64,000 nucleotides of DNA from Pseudidiomarina indica (GTDB lineage: Bacteria > Pseudomonadota > Gammaproteobacteria > Enterobacterales > Alteromonadaceae), in assembly GCF_900104245.1 (NCBI RefSeq), contig NZ_FMXN01000006.1:62001-126000 (forward strand), read 5' to 3'. Position 1 is the first letter of the stretch. Each line of letters starts with the position of its first letter. This document shows positions 51,255-60,855 of this stretch, piece after piece. The notes below the pieces were generated by a model. It did no database searches. It had not been told where the DNA came from and saw nothing but the letters and a program-made list of their open reading frames with translations. The translations under genes were made by a program, and so were the position numbers.

Positions 51255-51797
51255 ATGACTCAGGTAAAGCGCTCTCGGTTAACTTTAATCACGCTCGTGC
51301 TGGTATTTTTGCTGCCGATTATCGCTGCGAAGCTGGTGTTAGATCGCCACTGGTATCAAGGTGCGGCAACAAACCATGGCACCATGATCGTCCCTCCTCT
51401 TGATATCGCGGATGTCAGCACGGGGTTACCCGCCGGGTGGCGGCTCGGTTTGCTGGTTGATCAAGAATGTCCCGCCCAATGTCAGCAAGCGCTGCATATT
51501 ATGAATCAAATTGATGTGGCATTGGGCAAAGAAACGGAACGCGTGACTCCCACGGTCATCCATACTTCAACCCTACCGCCAACACTCGCACAACACCCAA
51601 CGATAACAACGGTGGCGAGTTCTGAACTAGCCCAACGCTTGGGGGAAATTCCACCCCACTCATTGCTGATCATCGATCCTTTGGGGCTGGTGGTATTGTA
51701 TTACCCAACTCATGCTGATGCACAACGCATGCGAATGGAGGCAAAGAATGTTCTTGCTGACCTTCGTACCTTATTAAAACTGTCAAAGGTGGGCTAG
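51255..51797 (+). CDS. Membrane-anchored CxxxC protein in oxidase locus
   Basis: A 180-residue protein I do not recognise by name. It has one N-terminal membrane segment (about 9-27), then a periplasmic part: GLLVDQEC followed by C72-P-A-Q-C76. Its strand-helix pattern recalls thioredoxin-fold Sco proteins (Sco here has C-P-D-I-C), and LLIIDPLGLVVLYYP (137-151) resembles their C-terminal strands. No conserved Sco histidine is evident there. AGAGG precedes the ATG at 51255; an ATG at 51249 overlaps the surf1 stop. Probably an oxidase-assembly thiol or copper protein (inference). Confidence 0.75.
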   Translation: MTQVKRSRLTLITLVLVFLLPIIAAKLVLDRHWYQGAATNHGTMIVPPLDIADVSTGLPAGWRLGLLVDQECPAQCQQALHIMNQIDVALGKETERVTPTVIHTSTLPPTLAQHPTITTVASSELAQRLGEIPPHSLLIIDPLGLVVLYYPTHADAQRMRMEAKNVLADLRTLLKLSKVG

Positions 51798-51801
51798 CAG
51801 C

Positions 51802-52776
51802 ATGCGTACACTTGTTCGAATCAGCCTTGGCTTAGTGTTTATCGTGATTGTTTTAGGCGCCTATACGCGGCTGACGGATGCCGGGCTTGGGTGTCCTGAT
51901 TGGCCGGGTTGCTACGGCGAGATTACCGTGCCCAAAGATGCCGCTAAAGCGAATCAGTTATTCCCAGATACCCCGTTAGAAACCCATAAAGCCTGGAATG
52001 AAATGATTCATCGCTATGCAGCCGGTATTTTAGGGCTGTTTATCTTAGCCATAGCAATTACGGCCATCGTGCGTCAACGTTCAACTCCTTCCCTGCCGCT
52101 CAAACTCCCACTGGCCCTACTCGCCTTAGTTATTTTCCAAGCGGCATTAGGCATGTGGACAGTGACGATGAATTTGCAACCACTCATTGTCATGGGCCAT
52201 CTTTTAGGCGGCTTCACCACCATTTCACTCCTCTACCTGCTGTCATTACGCTTACGCCCCGTCCAACTCGTGCCAGCCGATACCGAGATGCGCACCTTGC
52301 GTGGGTTTGCCTTACTCGCGTTAGTTGTGGTCATTGGCCAGATAGCCTTAGGAGGTTGGGTGGCAGCCAATTATGCGGCCTTAGCCTGTACGCAACTGCC
52401 CTTCTGTGAGGGTAATTGGACCGCAAGACTCGATATTGCAGGCGCATTTTCGGTTCCGCTCGCCGACACCTATCAATATGGTGCACATAATTACGAAGAA
52501 CGAATGACCATGCATGTCGCCCACCGCTTCGGAGCTTACTTCACCGCTCTCGTGGTTGGCGGCCTGCTATGGTGTAGTTATCGACGGGCGCAAAGCCCAC
52601 GAATGCGGCGCTATCTGCATTGGCTAACGCTCTTGCTGATCACCCAGTTAGTGCTTGGCGTGAGTAACGTATTACTGATGTTACCACTGGGCGTAGCCGT
52701 AGCTCACAATGCCGTGGGCGCTTTATTATTAGTGGCGTTGGTCGGTTTAAATTACCGTATTCAACGGCACGCTTAA
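51802..52776 (+). CDS. ctaA: Heme A synthase
   Basis: Cox15/CtaA converts heme O to heme A. The 324-residue polytopic protein starts with a membrane segment and [19 protein letters not shown] (Cys pair at 31 and 37), then [14 protein letters not shown], a second Cys pair near TQLPFCEGN, and [13 protein letters not shown] (heme histidines). Four bases behind the CxxxC gene. Confidence 0.95.
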   Translation: MRTLVRISLGLVFIVIVLGAYTRLTDAGLGCPDWPGCYGEITVPKDAAKANQLFPDTPLETHKAWNEMIHRYAAGILGLFILAIAITAIVRQRSTPSLPLKLPLALLALVIFQAALGMWTVTMNLQPLIVMGHLLGGFTTISLLYLLSLRLRPVQLVPADTEMRTLRGFALLALVVVIGQIALGGWVAANYAALACTQLPFCEGNWTARLDIAGAFSVPLADTYQYGAHNYEERMTMHVAHRFGAYFTALVVGGLLWCSYRRAQSPRMRRYLHWLTLLLITQLVLGVSNVLLMLPLGVAVAHNAVGALLLVALVGLNYRIQRHA

Positions 52777-52789
52777 CAACGAGGTGACC

Positions 52790-53719
52790 ATGATGACTGA
52801 ACCCGTTCAATTCACCACCAGCGAGACGCTCGCTACCACACCTAAGCAGGCCAGTTGGCGGGATTATCTCACCCTGACAAAACCGAACGTGGTGTTATTG
52901 TTGTTGTTAACCGCACTGGTCGGGATGTGTCTGGCCACTCCAACATGGGTTCCGTGGCAACTGATGGTGCCGGGTTTGATCGGCATCGGGCTGATGTCCG
53001 GTTCAGCCGCGGCCGTCAACCACTTAGTGGACCGCCATATTGATGCACGCATGGCTCGCACCCTGCGTCGCCCACTGCCATCAGGAGCCCTCTCTCCAAA
53101 GCAGGTATTGACCTTTGCTGCCACCATTGGGGTGCTCGGGTTTATCATACTCGCCGTTTGGGTCAATATGCTGACAGCATGGTTAACCCTCGCAAGTTTA
53201 GTGGGCTATGCCTTTATTTACACCATGTATTTAAAGCGAGCGACGCCACAAAATATTGTCATTGGTGGCTTAGCGGGTGCTGCGCCTCCACTACTCGGAT
53301 GGACGGCTATTACCAACGAAATTCACCCCTTTGCCATTATGTTGGTGATGATTATTTTCACTTGGACGCCACCTCATTTTTGGGCGTTGGCAGTTCATCG
53401 AGCCAAAGACTACGCCAAAGCAGAAATTCCCATGCTGCCAGTCACACACGGGGTGGCATTTACCAAAACCTGTATTTTGCTCTACACCATCTTATTAGGC
53501 GTGATTTGCCTACTGCCCTATGTAGTTGGCATGTCTGGTGTGATTTACTTAGTCGGTTCAACCATTTTAAGTTGCTGGTTCCTCGGCTATGCCTGGAAGC
53601 TGAAGTACGCACCCAGTAAACTAACCGCCTATAACATGTTTAAATTCTCAATTTGGCAACTCTTTGGGTTATTTATTTTGCTGTTACTGGATCATTATTT
53701 AGTGACCCCCGCTTTGTAA
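52790..53719 (+). CDS. ctaB: Protoheme IX farnesyltransferase (heme O synthase)
   Basis: Adds the farnesyl group to heme B. The 309-residue UbiA-superfamily membrane protein has [41 protein letters not shown] (the aspartate motif) and [24 protein letters not shown] at 52790 has GAGG five bases upstream; a GTG at 52784 and ATG at 52793 are alternatives. Often called cyoE. Confidence 0.95.
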   Translation: MMTEPVQFTTSETLATTPKQASWRDYLTLTKPNVVLLLLLTALVGMCLATPTWVPWQLMVPGLIGIGLMSGSAAAVNHLVDRHIDARMARTLRRPLPSGALSPKQVLTFAATIGVLGFIILAVWVNMLTAWLTLASLVGYAFIYTMYLKRATPQNIVIGGLAGAAPPLLGWTAITNEIHPFAIMLVMIIFTWTPPHFWALAVHRAKDYAKAEIPMLPVTHGVAFTKTCILLYTILLGVICLLPYVVGMSGVIYLVGSTILSCWFLGYAWKLKYAPSKLTAYNMFKFSIWQLFGLFILLLLDHYLVTPAL

Positions 53720-53765
53720 CAGCAACGCTCGTTGGAAAGTAAGTAGAAAGGGAAATAAAGACGTG

Positions 53766-54392
53766 ATGAAGAATCGACTTTTAGGTGTCATCCTGGCGCT
53801 GGTAGCAGTAGGAGTTGGCTATTTCGCCTATCAATCGTTACCAACCGAGAAACCTACCGCGTTAGTGTATGAGCCCGCCCGAGCACTGGAACCATTTGTG
53901 CTTGAGAGTTCATTAGGAGCCCCTGTCACTCAGGAGAGCCTGCATGAGCAATGGACATTGCTATTCACTGGCTATACGTTCTGTCCTGATATTTGCCCAA
54001 CGACCATGGCGGAACTACGGCGGATTCTTCCTGAATTACAGCAAGCCACCAACTGGCCTGTTCGGGTTTGGATGATTTCCGTTGATCCACAGCGTGACAC
54101 GCTACAACGAGTTACGGATTACGCCACCTTTTTTGGCGAGGAATTTGTGGGCGTGCGTGCCGATCACCCTGAGCTTTACCCCTTTGTCACTGGGTTGGGG
54201 CTGATGTATTCCATTCCGCGCCCCGAAGACCAAGACTACTTAGTCAACCACAGCGCGGCAATTGTGCTGGTAAATCCACGCGGGGAACGCACCGCCATCT
54301 TTAATGCCGAGCATGTGTTAGGGGCGGTTCCCACAGTGAACATGGCGCAATTGGCGAAGGATTTTTCGCTCATTGCCCCTAAATTCCGTTAA
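53766..54392 (+). CDS. SCO1/SenC-family copper chaperone
   Basis: Delivers copper to the CuA site. The 208-residue protein has an N-terminal membrane anchor (about 5-24) and a thioredoxin fold with C73-P-D-I-C77 and the third ligand histidine near 162 (DYLVNHSAAIVL). It ends the oxidase locus. Its stop codon overlaps that of the convergent deacetylase (TTAA). Confidence 0.94.
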   Translation: MKNRLLGVILALVAVGVGYFAYQSLPTEKPTALVYEPARALEPFVLESSLGAPVTQESLHEQWTLLFTGYTFCPDICPTTMAELRRILPELQQATNWPVRVWMISVDPQRDTLQRVTDYATFFGEEFVGVRADHPELYPFVTGLGLMYSIPRPEDQDYLVNHSAAIVLVNPRGERTAIFNAEHVLGAVPTVNMAQLAKDFSLIAPKFR

Positions 54393-55441
54393 TCAGGCCA
54401 AGTACCGTTGGCGTTCGGGCGTACAAAAGGCTGCGAATACCAGTAAAAACGTCCGGGCTTTGCGCGGCTTGGAACCGTGCAATTCACCCGTGAGCGCCCT
54501 TCTGGAATTGCTTGCTCGAGTTGCACGGTAAAGCGTCGTTCTGACCACTCCGGCTTCAGCACAGAGCTGCCGGCAAAACAATTCATTTGGCGTGGGTTAA
54601 AGTCATCGGTATGTGCTAGCTCGACCGTAAAACTTGGCGTTAGCATGTCGTGATCCATCATCATGGTGGCGGGCTCGATTGCCACTACCGGCAACCCTAA
54701 GCTTTTCATTTTAGTGCTTAGCGTCGCTAAATTGGCATATTGCGCAGACGCTGGGAAGCGAGGGATAGCCGTCAATGACGTTGCGGCAGTCCATGGGCCT
54801 GAATGCTGGGCAAATGCTAAGAAGCCATGTTCCTCAAGTAACTGTTCCAGTTGCGGATCATATTCACCATAAGGGTACGCAAAATGTTTCGCTTGCGTTC
54901 CTAATTGCTCATCAATTTCGTCTTGTGCGTCTAAAATATCGCTCAGCACACGTTGCCGCCAGTCACTGTCAGTTTCATCGGTATGGCGCCACGTCATATG
55001 CCAATGACTATTGGAATGGTTGGCAATAATGGCACCGTACTGTTGTAATTCTTTGAGCTGCTCCCAGCTCATATACTGATGGGGCGCTTCTCGCATCAAT
55101 TTGGGGTTAACAAAAATCGTAAACGGATAATTATATTTTTTGAACACCGCCAACCCGTCCTGATACACATTGCGCCAGCCATCGTCGAACGTGATGGCAG
55201 CAGCATAATCAGGCAGTGGTTTATTCTGGGCGAAATGTTCCTGAACTTCCGCCAACGATAACACGGTAAACTTATTTTCTTTGAGCCAAGCAAAATGGGC
55301 GTCCAGCTCTGCGGCTGTCACTGAAGTCACCCGCGGTGTATCATTACCAACATGATGATATTGCAAAATAGCGACACTTCCGGGTGCCGCCCAAGCAATA
55401 CTGGTGGCCCAAGCGAATAACATAACGATGAAAAAACGCAT
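54389..55441 (-). CDS. Secreted polysaccharide deacetylase (NodB domain)
   Basis: A 350-residue periplasmic or exported carbohydrate esterase 4 protein. Signal peptide 1-18 (cut after AWA). The NodB domain has QYHHVG, the metal and base motif TFDDGW (84-89) and H142-SNS-H146, followed by YPYGEYDP. A C-terminal beta-rich extension (about 250-350) with two cysteines follows. Substrate unknown; PgaB-like N-acetylglucosamine polymers are possible. GGAAG is seven bases upstream of the ATG, which overlaps the divergent MATE start codon. Confidence 0.87.
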   Translation of the reverse strand: MRFFIVMLFAWATSIAWAAPGSVAILQYHHVGNDTPRVTSVTAAELDAHFAWLKENKFTVLSLAEVQEHFAQNKPLPDYAAAITFDDGWRNVYQDGLAVFKKYNYPFTIFVNPKLMREAPHQYMSWEQLKELQQYGAIIANHSNSHWHMTWRHTDETDSDWRQRVLSDILDAQDEIDEQLGTQAKHFAYPYGEYDPQLEQLLEEHGFLAFAQHSGPWTAATSLTAIPRFPASAQYANLATLSTKMKSLGLPVVAIEPATMMMDHDMLTPSFTVELAHTDDFNPRQMNCFAGSSVLKPEWSERRFTVQLEQAIPEGRSRVNCTVPSRAKPGRFYWYSQPFVRPNANGTWPD

Positions 55442-56774
55442 GGAAAAACTTCCTTCTTGGTTAGGGCAGCGCGCTGATCATCGCGCGATATTTGCCATTG
55501 CTCTGCCCATGATCATATCAAACATTGCAGCGCCGTTATTAGGATTAGTCGATACCGCGATTATCGGCCACTTGCCCCAATCAATTTACCTCAGTGGGGT
55601 GGCTCTTGGCGCGATGATCACCAGTTTTACTTATTTATTATGCATGTTTTTGCGGATGACAACGACCGCAGAAATTGCCCATGCGTTTGGAGCTCGCCGA
55701 TCTGATCTCGCTCAACAGACGACCACTCACGCCGTTGTCATTGCCGCCGTGTTGGGCCTTGCCATTATTTTACTCCGCCCTGTCATTCTGCAATTGGCAT
55801 GGGCAGTCATTGAGCCAGACCCCGAACTCCAGCGGTATGCAAGCCAATACATTGATATTCGCCTCTGGGCTGCCCCAGCTGCACTCATTAACCTAGTGGT
55901 GTTGGGCATCTTGCTCGGCCGACAGCAAGCAAAGTATGCCATGGGATTGGTGATTTTTACCAATGCAGTCAACGTGGTTGCAGACATCATTTTGATCATT
56001 GGTTTAGATTTAAATGTGGTGGGGGCAGCATGGGCTTCGGTATTGGCAGAAACATCCACCGCAGCACTCGGCTTATGGCTCATTCGCGATCTCTTGCCAC
56101 CTTGGCGACAATGGCACATTACCCCAGCGTATTTTAAGCAGTTTGGCGCCATGAATCGGGACGTCTTCATCCGCTCCTTGCTACTTCAATTTTGCATGGC
56201 CGTTATGACTGGCTATGCGGCGCGCTTTGGGGCGGTAACTGTGGCAGCAAATGCCGTTCTCATGCAATTTTTGATGCTTATTTCACTGGGTCTGGATGGT
56301 ATTGCTTATGCCATTGAAGCTCTGCTAGGGGCAGCCCGTGGCCAAGGGTCTCGGCATAAAATCCGCCTATGGATGCGCTTATGTGCACTGTGGTCGTTGT
56401 TATTCGCGTGCGCCTACAGCGTGGTCTTTTGGGGTTTTGGCGATGGTATTATTCGCTTACTCACCGATCTCCCAGAGGTCATTCAAACAGCAAAGCTGTA
56501 TCTACCATGGCTCATTATCATGCCACTCTTGGGCCACTGGAGTTATTATTTTGACGGAGTTTACATTGGACTTGGGTTAACCCGAGCCATGCGTAACACC
56601 ATGGCAATTAGTGTGCTAGGGGTCTTTGTGCCAACCTGGCTCATCAGTCAGCAGTGGTTAGCCGAGGAACATGCCAACCACGGTTTGTGGTTGGCATTGA
56701 GTTTATTTCTATTAGCTCGCGGGGTAACGCAATGGTTCTACTTAAAGCGCCACCAGCGACGCTTGAGCACTTAG
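55440..56774 (+). CDS. dinF: MATE-family efflux transporter, DinF type
   Basis: A 444-residue protein with twelve membrane segments. [26 protein letters not shown] is the MatE repeat start; the second repeat begins at [14 protein letters not shown]. DinF subtype is suggested by similarity in these segments; substrate unknown. In E. coli dinF follows lexA; here it is 10 kb from lexA and no SOS box was seen. The ATG at 55440 is divergent from, and overlaps, the deacetylase start; an ATG at 55428 is possible. The stop overlaps that of nfuA (TTAG). Confidence 0.85.
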   Translation: MEKLPSWLGQRADHRAIFAIALPMIISNIAAPLLGLVDTAIIGHLPQSIYLSGVALGAMITSFTYLLCMFLRMTTTAEIAHAFGARRSDLAQQTTTHAVVIAAVLGLAIILLRPVILQLAWAVIEPDPELQRYASQYIDIRLWAAPAALINLVVLGILLGRQQAKYAMGLVIFTNAVNVVADIILIIGLDLNVVGAAWASVLAETSTAALGLWLIRDLLPPWRQWHITPAYFKQFGAMNRDVFIRSLLLQFCMAVMTGYAARFGAVTVAANAVLMQFLMLISLGLDGIAYAIEALLGAARGQGSRHKIRLWMRLCALWSLLFACAYSVVFWGFGDGIIRLLTDLPEVIQTAKLYLPWLIIMPLLGHWSYYFDGVYIGLGLTRAMRNTMAISVLGVFVPTWLISQQWLAEEHANHGLWLALSLFLLARGVTQWFYLKRHQRRLST

Positions 56775-57349
56775 TAGTAGGAATGCTCGCCCGGCTGGTG
56801 GTCCGTGATATCACGAACGCCGGTTAGTTCACCTGGGAAGCGTTGCAGCAGTTCTTTTTCAATGCCTTCTTTCAAGGTGACATCAACCATGCTGCAACCA
56901 TTACAACCGCCACCGAATTGCAAAATAGCCACGCCATCATCGGTAATTTGGTTCACGATCACTTTACCACCGTGATTTGCCAGCTGGGGGTTAATTTCAG
57001 CTTGAATCACGTAGTCGACACGCTCAATCAAAGGAGCGTCATCCGCCACTTTACGAGCTTTCGCGTTCGGTGCTTTCAAGGTGAGCTGTGATCCAAGATC
57101 TTTCTCTTCATAATCGATCACGGCATCAACTAAGAACGGAGCACTGCCCGAGTCGACAATGGCATCAAAGCCACTGAATGGTAAAACCTCGTCATCCCCT
57201 TCAATAGAATCTGGTGGGCAGTATGACACACCGCACTCTGCAGATGGCGTTCCCGGGTTCACCACGAACACACGGATATTGGTATTATCCGGCTGCTCGG
57301 CAAGTAACTTGCGAAAATGTGCTTGTGCACTTTCTGTAATACGAATCAT
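56771..57349 (-). CDS. nfuA: Fe/S biogenesis protein NfuA
   Basis: A carrier that passes [4Fe-4S] clusters to target enzymes. The 192-residue protein joins a degenerate A-type domain (1-100; [10 protein letters not shown]) to a Nfu domain with C149-NG-C152. GGGGGCC lies just upstream of the ATG. An IscR type-1-like site lies 46-70 bases upstream. In E. coli it neighbours gntX and bioH; here a peptidase gene is inserted between. Confidence 0.97.
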   Translation of the reverse strand: MIRITESAQAHFRKLLAEQPDNTNIRVFVVNPGTPSAECGVSYCPPDSIEGDDEVLPFSGFDAIVDSGSAPFLVDAVIDYEEKDLGSQLTLKAPNAKARKVADDAPLIERVDYVIQAEINPQLANHGGKVIVNQITDDGVAILQFGGGCNGCSMVDVTLKEGIEKELLQRFPGELTGVRDITDHQPGEHSYY

Positions 57350-57394
57350 GGGTTGGCCCCCTTACGACGAATTTTGTACCTAAACCTCAAGGTG

Positions 57395-57419
57395 ATACTT
57401 GAGTGAATTACTAGGGTAT
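57395..57419. promoter_or_regulatory. IscR type-1-like binding site upstream of nfuA
   Basis: The 25-base stretch beginning ATACTTGAGTGAATT and ending ACTAGGGTAT matches the IscR type-1 consensus ATASYYGACT-RWWWY-AGTCRRSTAT at 22 of 25 positions; mismatches are one base in each GACT/AGTC core and a third at the C of AGTC. It lies 46 bases upstream of the nfuA ATG and 106 bases upstream of the M14 gene. IscR represses or activates Fe/S genes, and E. coli nfuA is in its regulon. No iscR gene is in this window. Confidence 0.6.
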
Positions 57420-57524
57420 ATCTTATCGCAAATTTCACGCATTGCATAGTAATCATCTTGGTCAAACCGTTATATTTTGCTAGGTTCGGAGGCCTAATCA
57501 TTTGAAGTCACATAGGAAACCTCC

Positions 57525-60149
57525 ATGGCTCGATTTTTTCATATCGCATTCGCGTGGCTGTTTTTTACAACCACTGCGACAGCGGCAACGCTAAACGATT
57601 ATTTACCGAAAGATGTTACCTACAATCCTGACATTCCAACGCCCAAAGAAGTATTAGGGTATGAAGTTGGCGAATGGCACGTTCGACCAGAACAGCTGGT
57701 TCGCTATATGGAAGTGTTAACGGAAAAATCCGATCGCTTCTCACTCGAAGTAACGGGTTATAGTCATGAACGTCGCCCTCTTTTATTGCTCACCATTACA
57801 GCCCCAGAAAACCATCAAAATATCGAGCAATTACGTGATGCTCATTTAGCGCTTGCTGATCCGCAGCGCAAAGGAGACCCCGATCAGGCACCGTTAGTGC
57901 TTTATCAGGGCTACAGTATTCACGGTGACGAGCCTAGTGGCAGTAATGCTGCACTGCTTTATGCCTATTATTTGGCAGCGGCTCAAGGTGAGAAAATAGA
58001 ACAAGTATTAAAAGACACCATTATCCTCCTAGACCCTAGCTATAACCCTGACGGCCTCGCGCGGTTTGCCCAGTGGGCGAACCAACACAAGAGCCTCAAC
58101 TTAGTCACGGATACTCAGCATCGCGAACATGTCCAGGCCATGCCTCGCGGACGCGTCAACCACTATTGGTTTGACCTCAACCGGGATTGGTTGTTGCTGC
58201 AACACCCAGAGTCACAAGCTCGCATTGCTCAATTCCAAAAGTGGAAGCCAAATGTGCTAACAGACTTCCATGAAATGGGCACCGACAGCACGTTTTTCTT
58301 CCAACCTGGCATTCCAACGCGGAAAAACCCGCACACGCCAGAAGAAAACGTCCGCCTCACCCAAACGCTTGCAGAAGGTCATGCTGCCGCGTTGGATGAA
58401 CAAGGTCGATTGTACTTCACCAAAGAATCATTCGATGATTTTTATGCTGGGAAAGGCTCCACTTATCCTGACCTGCAAGGTGCCATTGGCATTCTGTTTG
58501 AGCAGGCATCAAGCCGCGGGCATGCACAAGATTCCATTAATGGGATCGTAGAATTCCCGTTTACCATTCAGAACCAATTCACCACCTCATTAACCAGCAT
58601 GTATGGTGCTCACGCCAACAAGCGTTGGTTTAATGAGTATCAGCAGCGCTTCTATGATGATGCCATGGCAGCGGCTAAAAAGGCCGGTTTTAAAGGCTAT
58701 ATCATGACGGATTCCACGGATCCGGTACGAATGAATGAGATGCTTCACATTCTTGCTCAGCATGGCATTGAAGCGTACCCACTCACGCAGTCCGTGAAAG
58801 TGAATGGCACCACCTATCCGGCCGAGCACAGCTACTATGTGCCGCTCACGCAAACGCAATATGTCCTGATTCGTGCCATTTTTATGGATCAGACAGATTT
58901 TGAAGATAATACCTTCTATGACGTTTCGGCATGGACATTCCCACACGCCTTTAACATCGTATTTGATAAGTTTGACGGCCGTAGTATTCCCGTCAGCAAA
59001 ACAGCGTGGCAAGCTCCAACGCCGCAACCGGTGACGTTGGAAGCAGATGCCTATGCTTATGCGTTTGAATGGCACCATTACTATGCGCCAAAAACCTTGA
59101 ATCGCTTGTTGCAAGCAGGGGTTCATGTCCGTCAGGCGATGAAAGAGTTTACTGCCAAAACAACGACCGGTGAGGTGACCCTCAGTCCAGGCACTGTGGT
59201 GGTTACGCGCGCTTATCAACAGCAAGACTGGCGTGATGTTCAAGCAATCTTGGCAGAGTTAGCCACGGAACATCAGCTGCCCGTGCACGCCATTCGTTCT
59301 GGAATGTCTACCGCAGGCATGGACCTTGGTAGCCGCAACCTCCCGCCAGTTAAACCGGTGTCGGTTATGATGGTGGTTGGCACCGATGCCAATATGTATG
59401 AAGCGGGTGAAGCTTGGTACTACTTAGACCGTCACGTTGGTATTCCGGTCTCTATGGTAGATACGGATCGCTTCAATAACGCTGATTTAAGCCGCTACAC
59501 CCATATCATTATGGTGGACGGCCGTTACTCAACCCTGAACCGTCGCAGTGTGGAAAAACTGCAAGATTGGGTTCAACAAGGGGGGGTGGTCATTGGCCAA
59601 CAAGGCGGTGCACGCTGGTTAAGCGAACACGGCATTCTTGGTGCCAAGTTTGTTGACGAAGCGACTTTCCGTGATGCCTTTAAATTTGGTGAGTTACGCT
59701 ACGGCGATATGGATGACTTCTATGGTCAACGCCGCTTAGCAGGAGCTATTTTTGAAGTTCAGTTGGATACCAGCCATCCATTGGCATTCGGTTACCCACG
59801 GACACAACTGCCTGTTTTCAAAGACAGCACCAATGCAATGATTGTTCCTGATGCACCGTTCGTTACCGTCGCCACTTACAGCAATCCAGAACCGCGATTA
59901 GCTGGATTCACCGCCGAGGCGAACCGTCAGGTATTGGCAGGAAAAGCGGCCATCATTGCGCATCGTAAGGGCGCGGGACGCGTTGTTGCATTTGCCGATG
60001 ATGTGAACTTTAGAGCCTTCTTCTGGGGCAGTGCAAAGTTGCTCAGTAATGCAATTTTCTTAGCTCCTGAAGTACGCCCAACCCTCAGTGATGAAGAGAA
60101 CGCCGCTGCTGCTGCAGAAGAAGCAGCCGAGGCAGCTCACGCTCACTAA
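57525..60149 (+). CDS. Large secreted M14 zinc carboxypeptidase
   Basis: An 874-residue exported peptidase. Signal peptide 1-20 (TATA-A). Zinc ligands H133 and E136 in SIHGDEPSGSN, and H249 in DFHEMG; NPDG (174-177) and FDLNRDW hold substrate residues; GILFEQASSRGHA probably carries the catalytic glutamate. A C-terminal part (about 640-850) resembles a class I glutamine-amidotransferase-like fold (VSVMMVVGTDANMYEAGEA, GGVVIGQQGGARW). It ends in an odd Ala/Glu/His tail. It separates nfuA from comF. Substrate unknown. Confidence 0.88.
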   Translation: MARFFHIAFAWLFFTTTATAATLNDYLPKDVTYNPDIPTPKEVLGYEVGEWHVRPEQLVRYMEVLTEKSDRFSLEVTGYSHERRPLLLLTITAPENHQNIEQLRDAHLALADPQRKGDPDQAPLVLYQGYSIHGDEPSGSNAALLYAYYLAAAQGEKIEQVLKDTIILLDPSYNPDGLARFAQWANQHKSLNLVTDTQHREHVQAMPRGRVNHYWFDLNRDWLLLQHPESQARIAQFQKWKPNVLTDFHEMGTDSTFFFQPGIPTRKNPHTPEENVRLTQTLAEGHAAALDEQGRLYFTKESFDDFYAGKGSTYPDLQGAIGILFEQASSRGHAQDSINGIVEFPFTIQNQFTTSLTSMYGAHANKRWFNEYQQRFYDDAMAAAKKAGFKGYIMTDSTDPVRMNEMLHILAQHGIEAYPLTQSVKVNGTTYPAEHSYYVPLTQTQYVLIRAIFMDQTDFEDNTFYDVSAWTFPHAFNIVFDKFDGRSIPVSKTAWQAPTPQPVTLEADAYAYAFEWHHYYAPKTLNRLLQAGVHVRQAMKEFTAKTTTGEVTLSPGTVVVTRAYQQQDWRDVQAILAELATEHQLPVHAIRSGMSTAGMDLGSRNLPPVKPVSVMMVVGTDANMYEAGEAWYYLDRHVGIPVSMVDTDRFNNADLSRYTHIIMVDGRYSTLNRRSVEKLQDWVQQGGVVIGQQGGARWLSEHGILGAKFVDEATFRDAFKFGELRYGDMDDFYGQRRLAGAIFEVQLDTSHPLAFGYPRTQLPVFKDSTNAMIVPDAPFVTVATYSNPEPRLAGFTAEANRQVLAGKAAIIAHRKGAGRVVAFADDVNFRAFFWGSAKLLSNAIFLAPEVRPTLSDEENAAAAAEEAAEAAHAH

Positions 60150-60823
60150 GGTTCTCCCTGCGGTTGATGCGGTTCAACATAAGCGAACGCCCACGCATCA
60201 ACCGCTTTTGCACCCCGACGCAGTAATGCGTCGGCGGCCGCAGACATCGATGCCCCTGTCGTTAGTACATCATCCACCACCGCCACGGTGAGCCCCGTCA
60301 TCGAACGTGTACAATGCATGCTATGCGTCATGTTTTTCCACCGTTGACCGACGTCTGCTTGGTGCTGGGCCCCTTCTTCGTCGCGGATCCGCCGCAATAA
60401 TCCCTGTGCGACCGGACGTTGTAATAATCTCGCCACTTGATGGGTTAATAATCCAGCTTGGTTATAGCCACGCTTGCACCAACGCTGATAGGTCATTGGC
60501 ATAGCAACAATCACATCGGGCCAGTCCAGTTGTTGGAAACGATAGCAATGTTGAATTTGCGCCGCTAACAGGGGCGCTAAAATGGCGGCCAACTCAGGGC
60601 AACGTTGAAACTTAAAACGATGGATAAGATGCTGAATATCAGGCTGCCACGAAAACCCAGCGAACCAATAACGCCCATTTGCTAACTCGGGGCGGGCACA
60701 CCGCCAACGCAAGCAACTGGGCGGCAGGCGCGGCAAATCCGCTAAGCAAATACGGCACAGTCCAGTCGACTCGCCAAGACGTAACGATTGATCACAGAGC
60801 CAGCAATACCCTAACATATGCAT
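60146..60823 (-). CDS. comF: ComF family protein (GntX-like phosphoribosyltransferase fold)
   Basis: A 225-residue protein with an N-terminal zinc ribbon (C7, C10, C23, C26), RFKFQRCPELA, and the PRPP motif VVDDVLTTGAS near 188-199. The family is linked to DNA uptake and use; E. coli GntX/YhgH belongs here. Divergent from bioH, as in E. coli. Overlaps the M14 gene stop codon (CTAA). Confidence 0.88.
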   Translation of the reverse strand: MHMLGYCWLCDQSLRLGESTGLCRICLADLPRLPPSCLRWRCARPELANGRYWFAGFSWQPDIQHLIHRFKFQRCPELAAILAPLLAAQIQHCYRFQQLDWPDVIVAMPMTYQRWCKRGYNQAGLLTHQVARLLQRPVAQGLLRRIRDEEGAQHQADVGQRWKNMTHSMHCTRSMTGLTVAVVDDVLTTGASMSAAADALLRRGAKAVDAWAFAYVEPHQPQGEP

Positions 60824-60855
60824 ATCCTTATGCAGTAATCGATAGTGAGAGAGAC

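Noticed and set aside
54389..55441. Polysaccharide deacetylase as part of a PGA/PNAG operon with the GGDEF gene
   Set aside because: No pgaA, C or D partner is near and the GGDEF gene is 20 kb away.
55404..56774. MATE/DinF gene as an SOS gene
   Set aside because: No CTGT-N8-ACAG box was seen upstream, and it is not next to lexA.
60679..60855. 59-codon N-terminal extension of bioH
   Set aside because: It lies antisense to comF and precedes the standard BioH start.
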